A DNA stretch of 64,000 bases from Acanthosepion lycidas. Lineage: Eukaryota; Mollusca; Cephalopoda; Sepiida; Sepiidae. The DNA is taken from contig OZ010599.1 in NCBI GenBank assembly GCA_963932145.1, positions 46,179,065-46,243,064 on the forward strand, given 5' to 3'. The notes beneath the pieces were generated by a model. The model saw nothing but the letters and a program-made list of their open reading frames with translations, made no database searches and was not told the DNA's origin. The number at the start of each line of letters is the position of its first letter. Within the stretch, counting starts at the first letter, position 1. Of the stretch, positions 9,590 to 20,450 are shown piece by piece. The translations under genes were made by a program, and so were the position numbers.

Positions 9590-10059
9590 TCTTTCTCCCT
9601 CTTTTATTCTCTCACCTCTCTCTCTATATATCTATCTATCTATCTATCTATCTATAGATCTTGACCTTATATAATAGATTTATGACGACATTAGAAAATT
9701 ATTATTTTTCCTTTCTAGAATTCTCCATTAATTGCAGAAATCTATAGTGTTACAATATATCAATATTAAATGAAAATTTTTCGCGGTTAGTTCATAATGT
9801 CGTTCAGGCAAAGGTTGCCCAATATTTATTTTAAAATGGCAGAAAATCCATTATATCCGGTTATTTTAGCTTTTTGTGTGGAAGATGAGTATAAACATTT
9901 GACTACCAATTCTGCATTAAGTATTTCAAAATAAAATAAAATAAAGACATTGGCATTTTAATTTTATCATCAGGACAAAAATGGGAAAGAATTTATAGAC
10001 AGACACAAAGTCTATGTTTAAAATTTTCTTATAATCTAAATTCATTTGAATATTTTGGT

Positions 10060-10100
<41 letters not shown>
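9590..10100. other. unrecognised sequence with short TC and CTAT runs
   Basis: It holds (CTAT)n at 9628-9656 and (TC)n at 10062-10100; the AT-rich sequence between them has no recognised content. Confidence 0.5.
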
Positions 10101-10102
<2 letters not shown>

Positions 10103-10103
<1 letters not shown>

Positions 10104-10302
10104 ATGTCCTTCCAGGACGTAAGCGATCATGGCTCTCACCAGCTTCTTATCTTTTCTTGCTCTAACCAATACGTGCTTGTTTATTATTTCACTTTTCTTT
10201 TGCCGTACATGTTTCTCCGTTCATTTGCTGAAACTTGTCAAGTAGATTACCTGCTGCTTTGCTCGCTTTATCTTGCCTTCGAGACAAATAAGGTGAGGGT
10301 AA
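10103..10302 (-). mobile_element. RTE-type LINE C-terminal fragment
   Basis: The minus strand reads [18 protein letters not shown], then RARKDKKLVRAMIAYVLEGH, with a frame change between. The K-D-x-K-L-x-R-A-M-I-A-Y-V-L-x-G-H ending is the same as in the copies at 54380-54665 and 30290-30870. No upstream reverse transcriptase remains. Confidence 0.65.
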
Positions 10303-10317
10303 ATTAACACACGCGCA

Positions 10318-10322
10318 CACAC

Positions 10323-10379
<57 letters not shown>

Positions 10380-10447
10380 TGAACAGACTGGGATAGATAG
10401 ATAGATAGATATATAGATAGATAGATAGATAGATATGAACAGACTGG

Positions 10448-10535
<88 letters not shown>

Positions 10536-10547
10536 TGAACAGACTGG

Positions 10548-10615
<68 letters not shown>

Positions 10616-10627
10616 TGAACAGACTGG

Positions 10628-10691
<64 letters not shown>

Positions 10692-10703
10692 TGAACAGAC
10701 TGG

Positions 10704-10747
<44 letters not shown>

Positions 10748-10759
10748 TGAACAGACTGG

Positions 10760-10840
<81 letters not shown>
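10318..10840. repeat. (GATA)n higher-order array with TGAACAGACTGG spacers
   Basis: GATA runs of varying length are separated by at least six identical spacers TATGAACAGACTGGGATA. The spacers are invariant while run lengths vary, so the array grew by slippage within runs and by duplication of run-plus-spacer units. The 218- and 196-codon minus frames (YLSI repeats with IPVCS) are artefacts of this array. Confidence 0.95.
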
Positions 10841-10841
<1 letters not shown>

Positions 10842-10849
10842 GTTAAGTC

Positions 10850-11250
10850 TACCGGTAGCCATTTTTCGTTTATACAAAGTTGGTTAAAAAACAAGTTAAG
10901 AACTTTTGTTTATTTTTCTATATTTTCCTGGTTTCCGGTGAAAGGTTAAATAAAAATTGATCAATTCTTTGAATACTTTCAGGTTTTATAAGTCATTATC
11001 AAAAAAAAAAAATTTTGTTTCGTTTCGTTTTGTGTTTCATCGTTTTTCAAATATCGCTTTTTGATGTGTCCTATCGTTGTGAGTGTCAGTCTGTCTGCGT
11101 GTAGAACGTAAGCGGGAAAAGACGAGCATTAAGTTTGTTCTCTTTTTGTCTCGTCTTGACTGAAAAGGAAGTGACATAAGGCGTTTCTAATTTCAAGATC
11201 AGCAATGGCATTTATTTATAAATCCATTATTGTGTCCTTGGTAGAAATTT
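10850..11250. other. no recognised feature
   Basis: AT-rich sequence with a CGTTTCGTTT-type repeat near 11015. Nothing recognised. Confidence 0.4.
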
Positions 11251-11252
11251 GC

Positions 11253-11373
11253 TTCAGGATCGCCTACCGGAATAGGTATTGTTTCGGTAGGGTCTCTTGG
11301 GTGAACAAGTATGATGTTGAAAGACCCGAAACTTGTCATGAACCCAGGTCATAACATCACTGAGGCGATCCTG
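11253..11373. other. structured inverted-repeat segment
   Basis: TCAGGATCGCCT at the left and AGGCGATCCTG at the right form an outer 11-bp stem. Inside it, GGGTCT pairs with AGACCC and a GGGTGAACAAGT segment with ACTTGTCATGAACCC. The end ...AGACCCGAAACTTGTC looks like the 3' half of a hammerhead core, but I see no CUGANGA. The role is unknown. Confidence 0.4.
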
Positions 11374-11379
11374 TGCACT

Positions 11380-11664
11380 TGTTGAAGTCTATTCATAACA
11401 AACATGTTGTGTCGTTTTTTATTTATGACGTTTGTTCCTAAATTTGATAACATTTTATTGATATTGGTTGTTTATTGTACTTGACGTTTGTCGTATATTC
11501 TCAGAGATATTTGTATTCATGCTTTATCTCTGATATCGAGCACTTTATTGCAATGACCGTTTGCCTTAAATGTCCTTTCTTTCAAATCGACACTGACTTA
11601 CAGCATTCTGATTTTACATTAAGTGATAAATTTTATTTGTAACAAATACACAAACACACACACA
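11380..11664. other. no recognised feature
   Basis: AT-rich sequence with short repeats of a TTTGTCGTATATT kind. Nothing recognised. Confidence 0.35.
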
Positions 11665-11665
11665 T

Positions 11666-11739
<74 letters not shown>

Positions 11740-11814
11740 TAGGTTGGTGCAAAAATAATGTCGTTTTCTCACATATGTTACTATATGAGAAAACGACATC
11801 ATTTTTGCACCAAC

Positions 11815-11854
<40 letters not shown>
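11665..11854. repeat. (TA)n microsatellite split by a MITE
   Basis: Two (TA)n runs flank the 80-bp MITE at 11739-11818. The insertion is in the middle of what was one tract. Confidence 0.95.
11739..11818. mobile_element. mariner MITE (MADE1-like), 80 bp
   Basis: It starts TTAGGTTGGTGCAAAAATAA and ends CATTTTTGCACCAACCTAA. The two halves are almost perfectly complementary with a short loop around TGTTACTA. The length of 80 bp and the TIR sequence are the same as those of human MADE1, although the internal bases differ. TA flanks both ends, but it lies in (TA)n, so the duplication cannot be proved. A sister copy is at 54903-54982. Confidence 0.9.
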
Positions 11855-11857
<3 letters not shown>

Positions 11858-12200
11858 AAAAGCTTATAGTTGTACCAACGAGAGGAAAATGTATATTTTA
11901 AAAAAGAGAAAAAATGCAAACGTTTTTGGTTATAATGTGTGTGTGTTTTTTTAGTATATATATTATATTTTATTCTTCATATTTCTGCTACACGTGTTTT
12001 CGTTCTCGTGACCTTCTTCGGGCAAATAAAAGGAAAAAAATTTAAAGGAATAAATTATCCTTATGTTCTTTTAATGGCTCATTGTTCGTTTTGTGTATTT
12101 GTTAGTGAGCCTTGAACTCTTTTAAAATCTTCGTTTGAGCATTACGTAAGTATTGAATGGTTTGGTGACTGTTTTACGTCGATTTATATTTCTGCTAACT
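11855..12200. other. no recognised feature
   Basis: AT-rich spacer with a short palindromic GTGTGTG tract. Nothing recognised. Confidence 0.35.
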
Positions 12201-12202
12201 TA

Positions 12203-14641
12203 GGTACCTTAATGAGATCGCTAAAAAAGAGTATAGCATGACGAAAAAGACGCCAAACTTGACGAAAACAAAACTATATCATCTAAATGTTTATGTTATT
12301 ATTAGGAAGAAAGATCAAAGTATGTTGGGGGTATTTTTTTTACATTTTTTAATCGTTTCTAGCACGTCCAAAATTTTCGTTAAAAGTCTTGTTTTTTTTA
12401 GTCAGCAAAATTGACAGATAATTGATCATGTCAGCCATTTTTTCCAATTTATAAAAAAAAATGAAAATCTCAGTTTGAAATTCTTTTAAAAATCAATTAT
12501 AATTTTTTCAAAACTTAAATCAGAAATTATAATGTTTATTTAAATTATTTTGAACCAAGCTTAATTTAGATTCTGCGCCGAAAAGACGTAGTTTGAAAAT
12601 AAAACAAAGCAGGTCATAACCTTTCGCGTCACTTGACAAGGTGACGAAAGACGTTCATCACGTTTTGATGGCTTACGTGAGGATAATTCCGTCTACGGAA
12701 GGAGAGATGTGAAGTTATTTAGATTTTGTTATAAAATACAATAAGACATATCTCGGCTGATTTACAGGCAAATACTCAAGAGCGAGAGCCGGATGTGAAC
12801 GGGACAAAGCCTCGTCACAAAATGACCATTATCTTCGTTTACAAATGTTCCCGACACACGTGTTCCTTTCGAAAAATAAAATAATATTTAAAGTGTTCTA
12901 GTTTTCGTCCAATAAAAATGCTTCCCTCCTAATTATACTTGCTTCATTTTTCGAGCCTGTTAAGCCATAAAAAAACGCTATAAAAGGGGTCACACGGAAG
13001 TTCAACAAGCAGTCAACAGGTGGCCAGTGAAGAGACCTGTCACGGTCAGCAGCTGTCAGCAGGGGAGCATCAACCACCGTCAACATGTGTGAACTACTAT
13101 GAGAGATCGACCAAGATCCGAAGCCGACTTATGAACTATACCACAAGGTAGCTGTCCCAAACCCTCACGTTCCTGTTGAAATAAACCACGTAAATCTATT
13201 TCTGCTGTTGTCGTATTTCTTTCTTGCAACCATACGCTTGTCTATAACAAATGAACAAATTATTTACCTCGTTATTTTTAAGGAACACTTTCAGCGCTTT
13301 ATTTTTTTATTTTTTTGTACTTAGCTTTCACCTTTACGTTTACGACGCTTTAAAATAAAATAAGACTATTGAGAGTGAGATTAAATTTCATAAGAAATGT
13401 ATCTAATTAATTTATAAGCACCTTTCTTATGAAATTTTATCAGAAGTGTCCATAAAATACAAATTTAAATTTCATAAGATGATACTGATACTTGTAGGTA
13501 CCCTTCTCAGTTGAAATTGAAAAATCAAATTAACTTCTCCACATGTGTTTCGCAAAAATATATCTATATCTCAAGAGGACATTTATGAAACTGAATGCGT
13601 CTTTTAACTAATATTATAATTAAAGAAATAACAAATAATTGTATTAAAAATTCAGTATTTAAGTTAAATACGAGACAGAAAATCAATCCACGTGACGTTT
13701 TTTTTATTGCACGCATGATACTTCCGGTCTTCCGTAGATTTGATTTACACTGTTATTATTGACACAAATTATATATTTTTTATATACTGTTGTTCGTTAG
13801 TTTGTAAGAAGCTTTGGAAATTATAATCTGTAAATAGATATCTACTTAATAACAACATACCTTAAATTTTACAAACTTTTCCCTAATTTTAGAAAAATGA
13901 ACAACATAATGTAAAAATAATAAAATATTTCAGAAATAACAAATAATTGTTTTAAAAATTCATTTTTCATCGGAATATCTTTTTGCTTTCAGACAATATT
14001 GTCTATGTTCATTAAAATAAATAAAAGCAATTAAAAGCTTTTGAAATTAAATAATATTTTTGTTTTATTGAGTTTTGTATGTTACAATTCAGACATGTTT
14101 TCAGGTAGAGGTGGTCCAAAAAAAAAAAAAAAAAAAAAAAATTGGTTTCCTCAAAGCTTTGTGCTCTTAACTAATATAATCACTAATCGTCCCAAAACTG
14201 AAATTATAGAGTTTTCGTACAATTAGTTATAAAGATGGGGGTAATACATATGAAAAAAATATTTTTGCCATGACTTTAAAAAAAGAAAAACATATTTATA
14301 AGTTCCATCATTTGTGAATAGTTTCTGAAAGTTTCATTAAAATCCGACAATTATTTTTATTTTTACAAGATTTTCAAAATTAATGCCTGTCATACAGAAA
14401 AAAAACGCTAAAATTTTATTTATTTTACTAGTTCCGGTGACACAAAGAGAAACAAGGTTTTTTAAATCAAAATTTAGAATGTTCTAAAAAGAAGGAAAAA
14501 TTTTTAAAATAATTAAAAAATACTTTGATCTTTCCGCTCAATAATAACATAAGCATTTAGACGCTAAAATTTTGTTTTCGTCAAGTTTGGCGTCTTTTTC
14601 ATCATGCTATGCTCTGTTTTTAGCGATCTCATTAAGGTACC
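12203..14641. mobile_element. 2.4-kb element with ~125-bp terminal inverted repeats
   Basis: The left end GGTACCTTAATGAGATCGCT and the reverse complement of the right end match for about 125 bases with roughly one change per ten. The shared sequence includes AAGACGCCAAACTTGACGAA and TTATGTTATTATT. TA lies directly outside both ends (12201-12202 and 14642-14643), suggesting a TA duplication as in Tc1/mariner-type elements. The interior has no open frame longer than about 60 codons, so this is a non-autonomous copy. It contains a probable solo LTR and a pair of direct repeats (AGAAATAACAAATAATTGT at 13624 and 13932). Superfamily is not decided. Confidence 0.7.
12846..13246 (+). mobile_element. 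probable solo LTR of an LTR retrotransposon (fossil)
   Basis: It begins TGTTCCCGACACACG and lies between two ACAAA copies (12841-12845 and 13247-13251), a plausible 5-bp target duplication. A TATA box (TATAAAAGGGG near 12979) and a polyadenylation signal AATAAA near 13178 are spaced as in U3-R-U5. No internal region is present, so it is a solo LTR, older than nothing but younger than its host TIR element. Family is uncertain, perhaps Gypsy. The call rests on layout only. Confidence 0.4.
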
Positions 14642-14790
14642 TATACCTGCACACAGGGTGTGCCTGGCAATATAAAGAATAATAGAGATATTCAATGGAG
14701 AAAAATTCAAAACAATATTTTCGAAAGAATTGTCGAACCCAGAAAAAAAGAAAAATGTTTTTCGGCAAACACGAACTTACGTGCCCTTAA
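14642..14790. other. short spacer, possible CAGGGTGTG transposon end
   Basis: CACAGGGTGTGCCTGGCA at 14652 resembles the ACAGGGTGT ends of mariner-type elements, but no partner end was found. Confidence 0.25.
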
Positions 14791-14793
14791 TAA

Positions 14794-15435
14794 GACGTAG
14801 TGTCAAAAGGACTGTTTTTCCCATGACACCGTGTTTTTTTAACTACCTTCACTCTTCGGCAATGTTTATTGTTTTAAAAAGAAATGATTAGAATTGGAAT
14901 AAAAACCTAAACATATGATGAAAGTAAATTTATACAATTTCTTTGCCCATGAGAATTTACTACAAAAATATTCAACTCCATTTATTTATTAGATTGTTTA
15001 TTTATCAAAATAATTTTATATTTACATCATTATAAAAACTAATACAATTAGAATGCAATGCAATATTTATCATTTACGAATTTATAAAGAAATAAGTGTG
15101 AAAACAATTTTTATTCATAAATTTATAAACATTCAACAAATTATTAACTATGAGGAAATCAATATTATTTACCATTTTATAAAGTTTGAATCAATTGGCA
15201 ATTAGTCAATGTTTTGCGAATCATTTCAATAAATAATATAATAAATAAACCGTGTTTATTATTTTTGTTATCAATTCTCAAGAACAAAAGAAAAGTATAA
15301 ATTCGCTTTCATATGTTCAGGTTTTATTCCAATTCTAATCATCGCTTTTTAAAACAATAAACATTGCCGAGGGAGTAAAAGTAGTTAAAATAAAAGCGGT
15401 GTCGTGGGAAAAAACAGTCCTTTTGACACTACGTC
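14794..15435. mobile_element. 642-bp non-autonomous TIR element
   Basis: The ends GACGTAGTGTCAAAAGGACT are exact inverted copies, and complementarity extends about 160 bases inward. It runs through TCGGCAATGTTTATTG, AATTGGAATAAAAACC and GCTTTCATATG-type sequence. The central 300 bases are AT-rich with no frame. A shorter relative sits at 21287-21616. Target duplication is not obvious, and the superfamily is unassigned. Confidence 0.75.
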
Positions 15436-15464
15436 CTATTGCAGATATGTTTGTCTATATTTAA

Positions 15465-16065
15465 CGGTTATTTAATACAATCTCGAAAGAGACTGTACGG
15501 CAGAATCGCGTGTTTCTCATTCAAATTGGTCAACACATTCACAATGATAGCAGTCAAGAGGTCTTTGGTTTTGTGGGGTTGGTGCTTGACTACACAATAA
15601 ATGTTGCAAATCAGAGTATTCAAAGAGAACTAGATCACAAATTGAAGTTAATATGACATTGACAATACCCGATCAGCCGTTCCTGATGTACGCGGTGACA
15701 TTGACGCGAGAAGAAGTAAGCATGACATGGCTTCCGTCACTCCTGCTCTCAGTTCAATCGCAGACGATGTTGATTTCATGTGCATCACCGTGGGTTCCTC
15801 TGCGTGACCGGTGCAAAGCCACCAGTCGTTCCACCTGTTCACCTGACTACTTTCAAGAAGCTCACTATCTCCGAGTTGCTGTGGTTGGGGTCTGTTGCCA
15901 AAAGCACGTGGTGTCTTTTCATTCCCTTGTCTGGCGGGAAGTTGTCATGTTATTTTCTTGATATGTCTGAAAAATGAGAATGTTAAAATTTGGCACACGT
16001 CGCCGCGTAATTACATCGTCTTCCATTTACGATTCACTGAAGATGTAGTCTCAAATACCTGATAT
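15465..16065 (-). mobile_element. decayed mariner-type transposase
   Basis: On the minus strand the N-terminal part reads MKRHHVLLATDPNHSNSEIV, a helix-turn-helix start like that of the 8830-9573 element (SEIVSFLK against SDIASFLK). The C-terminal part reads KDLLTAIIVNVLTNLNEKHA and LFRDCI, matching the A-I-I-x-V-x-x-N-x-x-x-x-x-x-x-C-x-x-F-R ending of the family. The leader ATGAGAATGTTAAAATTTGGC is shared nearly verbatim with 9468-9490, so the two are copies of one family. The middle is too degraded to read. Confidence 0.6.
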
Positions 16066-16186
16066 ATATATATACATACATATATACAGAAAATATATAC
16101 TCTTACGCATATGTACAAGAAATAAGAACATAATGAAAGGATTTTAAGAAATATTATCGCTATCTTGTAAAAAATGCTTGTACAAT

Positions 16187-16545
16187 AGTCGAGTGGCTAG
16201 CTTTGATTTCTGGACATCGAAGTTCGGGTTCGAAGCTCATCATGCGCGATTTGTCAGGAAGGTGATGGCATTGAGGAAAGGGTCCCAGCGGACGACACTA
16301 TTAGAAGGTGTCTGAAAACTATACGACGAGTGTACCCAAGCCTTGTAAGTAAAATTGGGTAAAGGTAATTGCTTGTCGATGGTTATCGTACTGCCTTGTT
16401 CAGACTGTTGTCCACGCCAAACTATTCATTTTCTCCCAGAGACTCTAACTAATGTCAACTCAGCATAGCTACAGTATAAGCCACGGGTGGGCTCTGTGGG
16501 TATTGAACCAACATAGATGTGCCTGATGGCTAGCCGACAAGCATC
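16187..16545 (+). mobile_element. tRNA-derived SINE, composite
   Basis: The left part has an A-box-like GAGTGGCTAGCTTTGATT and a B-box-like GGGTTCGAAGCTC about 35 bases later. It is followed by a body with GTCAGGAAGGTGATGGCATT and GGTGTCTGAAAACTATACG that reads like the conserved part of octopus tRNA SINEs. The right part (to 16545) ends in a minus-oriented tRNA-like head with GGTTCAATACCCAC. It may be two SINEs facing each other. The family is unassigned. Confidence 0.45.
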
Positions 16546-16560
16546 ATACATACATATGTA

Positions 16561-16610
<50 letters not shown>

Positions 16611-16613
<3 letters not shown>

Positions 16614-16973
16614 GGTGACCCCCAAAATCGGGAACTTTTTAACAATCCAATAAAACCAAAAGTGATGGAAGAAAAATATTTTATTCATAGTAATTGAAAC
16701 TTTAAAACATGCCATTTAAGAAACAATGATGAAATTTTCATTTTTTTAAAATTACGTCCTGTAGATGGCGTCCTCCTGTACGAATGCATTCTTGAAATCT
16801 GCTGTCGAGATTCCTCATTGACTGCTGCAACATCTCAGCTGGGATATTGTGAATTTCATCTTGAATTCTAAATGGCGAAATGTTTACTTGTTCAAGGTCA
16901 CTGTCTCGCAGTGTTGCCACTTGCGCATGTCTGGCAATACGCACTTCAAAAATTCCCGTTTTTTGGGGTCACC

Positions 16974-16976
<3 letters not shown>
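16611..16976 (-). mobile_element. 366-bp mariner-type deletion derivative
   Basis: Terminal inverted repeats CAGGGTGACCCCCAAAATCG and, inverted, CAGGGTGACCCCAAAAAACG are followed by GGGAAYTTTT on both sides. TA flanks both ends, inside (TA)n runs at 16565-16610 and 16977-17027. A minus-strand frame of 68 codons inside keeps the end of a transposase: DEIHNIPAEMLQQSMRNLDS, then RFQECIRTGGRHLQDVI. The pattern I-P-x-E-M-L-x-x-x-M-x-N and x-x-C-x-x-x-G-G-R-H is the C-terminus of mariner-type transposases. It therefore arose by internal deletion of an autonomous element. Confidence 0.85.
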
Positions 16977-17027
<51 letters not shown>

Positions 17028-17032
<5 letters not shown>

Positions 17033-17529
17033 GTATCTATATATTGCCATCAAAGGCTCATGCCTCCGCTATCAGGCAGCATTGATTGAATTCTGTTGCT
17101 TGCAGGATGGACTATTTTCCGAAGTTCTTCCCTGTCTTACACAAGGCACGGACCAGACTCCACCTTGGCATCTTGGTGTCTCTCGTTATTAATATACAAC
17201 GTCCTATCTTGTGTAGGCAGAGAGAATTAAAGCATAAATTAGCCTCGCTAAGGGAGCCCGTCGTCAATTCAACGCCTGAATAGGAAAATATAAATTTTTT
17301 TCTTCCCTCCACTAGTTTTGGTATATTTTAACACCAGTTATTGAAAATATTTTTGCTTTTAACCATTTATTTTTTTTTTTTTATTTACTGACGATATTAT
17401 TTTTTCTGAAGATGTGTCGGCCGAAAGGTACCTAAAAATTTTAATTGTGATACTTCTCTATCTTTTTTATGAATAAAATATGATCCCATTTTTAAAGATA
17501 ATTTTATCCTCGGGTGGCAATAATAATCT

Positions 17530-17530
<1 letters not shown>
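17028..17530 (+). other. possible Penelope-like 3' end
   Basis: A 65-codon frame (17086-17283) has no motif. The following block TTTCTGAAGATG, GGCCGAAAGG, then ATGAATAAAATATGATCCC ahead of (TA)n resembles the tails of Penelope-like elements, including a CTGAAGA...GAAA pair that could be a decayed hammerhead core. This is weak evidence. Confidence 0.25.

Positions 17531-17532
<2 letters not shown>

Positions 17533-17573
<41 letters not shown>
17533..17573. repeat. (TA)n microsatellite
   Basis: A simple TA run. Confidence 0.9.
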
Positions 17574-17574
<1 letters not shown>

Positions 17575-17575
<1 letters not shown>

Positions 17576-18655
17576 ATCATAATATTTCGCTTTAAGGTAT
17601 ACTATGTTTATGATAAAATCGATCAATATCCAGGATAGATAGTCTGATCTATCCCAGATAGATTAAATATAAATTGTGTGGTCACAGAGTTCAACACCGA
17701 ATGGAGACAGTCAGTTTCGTGCAATTTTCAGGCCATTATATGAATATATGTGTGTGTTGTGTGTGTGTCAGCGAAAGAGAGAAAGAGTGTATACGCGTGT
17801 GTGAGTGTGTGTACATTCAAGCAATTATCATCAAACGGTAATGTTACACTATTTAAAAAATAATCCCACATGAATAATTCTCATTTTCTGTGTGTGTGTG
17901 TGTGTGTGTGTTTGATATCTAATTTATTAGCAGGTCACTCGTTTTTCTGTACACTCAACTCGAGCAAGAAAACATTTCTAATCAGATCTGTAATCATATC
18001 ATCTCTATTACATTCCAAATTGCAATCAGTTCTTCAATTATCAGGAAATAACATTTGTGACATTTTTAGTTCATTTATTTTTTGTGGTTGAAGTTTACAT
18101 TTCTATTCAATAAAATCTATTTCTCATGCAGGAACATTTTTTACAAGTCATTTTCCCTTTCATTACAAAGTCTGCTTACCATCCCATAAAACTTACCGAT
18201 CTCATCAGTGATTACTTCAGCTCTTATTCTGTTATAAATATCACTTGACACATTGGCGATTCTACAAAGTCGAAGCTCTTAATTGTTGCTGACAGGGAGA
18301 CATTTTTCACCCTTTCACAGACGATCTATAATTTTTCTGTTCTTTTGTATAGGAGTGTTTTTTTTCTCTAAATAAAACCTTCCAATGTAAGTTTTTATAT
18401 CTAGGGAATATCTGGAATATTCTTTAAATAATAATCCAGCTATATTTCTTCCATTGCTATCGTAATATTTAATCAACATTAAACACAGGGACGTATTATG
18501 AGTATTGATGATAACACAGTAAATAAATTCAAAGCCTTTGATGATAACACTATTGCGGGACCTTTTTCTTAATACGTTTCTAGGTAGTGGCGAGGTTAGC
18601 GGCTCTGAAAGAGTAATCGATGAACCGAATTCCAAGCAAGTTTGTTATATTTACT
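17575..18655. other. no recognised feature
   Basis: AT-rich sequence with (TG)n at 17890-17911 and a short GATAGAT inverted repeat at 17634-17665. Frames of 73 and 106 codons here show no motif. Confidence 0.4.
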
Positions 18656-18659
18656 TTGA

Positions 18660-19400
18660 CTCTAATGAACCGTAGGAATTTTTTTTAATCAGTGTCACCC
18701 CCACGCAAGACAGTACAGCCACTAACACGCAATGGTTTATAGGATGTGGAGAAATTAGGTACAGATACATTGGTAATGAGTAGAAAGAGAAAAGAGCATT
18801 GAAGAGGACAGTAGATAGCGATTAGCATTGAATTTAAATTTTTACAGATTAAAGTTGACTGGAAAGCATAGAGATGGGAGAGAGTTCCACAAACGAGAAG
18901 TGCGAGAAAAAACTGTTAGCATAGAACTGCAACTCGCTAGCTCAACTGTAAATTAATGTGATTTCACGGCCAGTCTGTTATTGCGCTTAAATTTATAGTT
19001 TCGCTTCAATAGCGAAGATCTCATCCGAACAGTTACCATGAAAGTATTTATAAATAAAGTACAGAGAGGCAACCTTACGACGGTGGGCAAGTGACTGAAG
19101 CCGAACTACCAGATCAGGACCAGTAATATTGCTGATTCTTCTTTGGATCTTATCAAGGAGCTCCAGAGGCACAGGGGACACTGGACCATACATGCCGGCA
19201 ATATTCTAAGAATGAACAAATGGTAGACATAGATATGCAAGATAGATTCAGGAGAGAAGAATTGTCTGGCTCGATACAATGAACAAGCTTTATTAACAGC
19301 AGACCTAGCAATGGATTAAATATAGTCTTTCCATTCCATGTCAACTGAGAACCTGAGAAGGCGCATCGAGTCAATTTTCTGGAGGATAGCATCAGCCATG
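18660..19400 (-). mobile_element. CR1/jockey-like LINE, C-terminal part and 3' UTR
   Basis: The minus strand encodes KLTRCAFSGSQLTWNGKTIF, NSSLLNLSCISMSTICSFLE, then LLDKIQRRISNITGPDLVVR, LAHRRKVASLYFIYKYFHGN. After a break it gives SFFSRTSRLWNSLPS. This is the region behind the reverse-transcriptase palm in APE-type LINEs: L-D-x-I-Q-R-R, then L-x-x-R-R-x-V-A-x-L, then R-T-x-R-L-W-N-S-L-P. The 59620-60115 copy aligns residue for residue. The 3' UTR (18660-18830) ends in an A-run seen as AATTTTTTTTAATCAGTG on the plus strand. There are several frame changes; it is 5' truncated near 19400. Confidence 0.8.
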
Positions 19401-19669
19401 ATGATAGAAGGCAGAGAGAGGGTCTCTCAGATGATTAACAGAGAGAAGTTTAGTAATACATTTCTTCTTTCCCTAGGTATGGAAGGTTGTATGGCAGACT
19501 GGGCTCTTCATCCCTGGTTGAAAACTAGTCTAGGAAAAGGAAAAATCTGAATTCAAAACCGACTGGGCATGAGACTAACAAATCCATCGACAGAAACCAG
19601 CCTAGCATGTTGAGAGCTCCTGTCCAATACTCTTCAGTGGAGTTTACGGTTCTTGAGTGAGTATATATA

Positions 19670-19845
19670 TATATAATCTTGCTGGAGGATGCATATTTTT
19701 ATCTAATAAGATTTTGCTGGTAGATGAAAATAGATAAATATACTGTAAATAAACGGAACGTCTACTCAAATACGGGTATCCACTAAAAATAACGTTTAAG
19801 TAATAAAAATATGCCTGATTAATAAATAAAAGAATCCATCCTTTT
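19670..19845 (+). mobile_element. tRNA-Leu-like SINE unit, 5'-truncated
   Basis: It contains GGATGCATATTTTTATCTAA, AATATACTGTAAATAAACGG, ACGTCTACTCAAATACGGGT and AACGTTTAAGTAATAAAA. This is the same order as the 3' half of the unit that follows directly at 19846, so the two are head to tail. Confidence 0.75.
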
Positions 19846-20200
19846 CGTTAGAAAATACTTTGTGCACGTTAAGATATGAAACTGAGCAGTTATGTCTATT
19901 TCGGGAGTCAGGGAAAAATTTGTGTTTAAAGGCACTTTTCAACTTTGCTTGACCATCGACACACTCCGTAACCGAGAGATCCAAAGCACGGTTTCCCTAG
20001 GTGAACGTAGGTTCGAATCCTGTAGGAGAACGCATATTTTTCTCTAATAAGAGATTTTGAATATTCGGGTCGCTAGATGAAAATAAATAGATATACTGTT
20101 TAGTAAATAAAAGGAGCGTCTACTCAAGTTCATTAAAATTAACGTTTAAGTAATAAAATCTGTCGGATTAATAAATGAAAAATCCATCCATTTGATACCC
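19846..20200 (+). mobile_element. tRNA-Leu-like SINE unit, full
   Basis: A leader (ATATGAAACTGAGCAGTTATG) precedes a tRNA-like stretch whose second half GTAGGTTCGAATCCTGTAGG is a perfect RNA polymerase III B box. Upstream are CACACTCCGTAACCGAGAGA (A-box region) and a TTTCCCTAGGTG segment where a type II tRNA has its long variable arm. Then come the same AAATAAATAGATATACTGTT and CGTCTACTC blocks as in the copies at 47466 and 47841. The layout fits a type II tRNA (Leu or Ser) origin, most like tRNA-Leu. Confidence 0.75.
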
Positions 20201-20312
20201 CCTGACAAATGAACAAAGTGATTGCTGGAGGGTCCGTTTACGACACTCTGGAGTCGGGATGCTGATGATAACAGCGATCAGCTAAGTGACAAAATTTATA
20301 TTTGTATTAACT
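20201..20312 (+). repeat. dispersed repeat shared with 57272-57385
   Basis: CCCCTGAC-AAATGAACAAAGTG, GGTCCGTTTACGACACTCTGG and CAGCTAAGTGACAAAATT occur in the same order at 57272, in both cases leading into a (TC)n run. It may be the tail of a larger retroelement; its class is unknown. Confidence 0.65.
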
Positions 20313-20354
20313 CTCTCTCTCTCTCTCTCTCTCTATCTGTCTGTCTATCTAACT

Positions 20355-20442
<88 letters not shown>
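20313..20442. repeat. (TC)n-(TA)n microsatellite
   Basis: TC and CTAT runs pass into a 50-base (TA)n run. Confidence 0.95.

Positions 20443-20450
<8 letters not shown>

Noticed and set aside
10221-10894. Minus-strand frames of 218 and 196 codons with YLSI repeats
   Set aside because: They are direct translations of the (GATA)n array and its spacers; any frame of this repeat is open.
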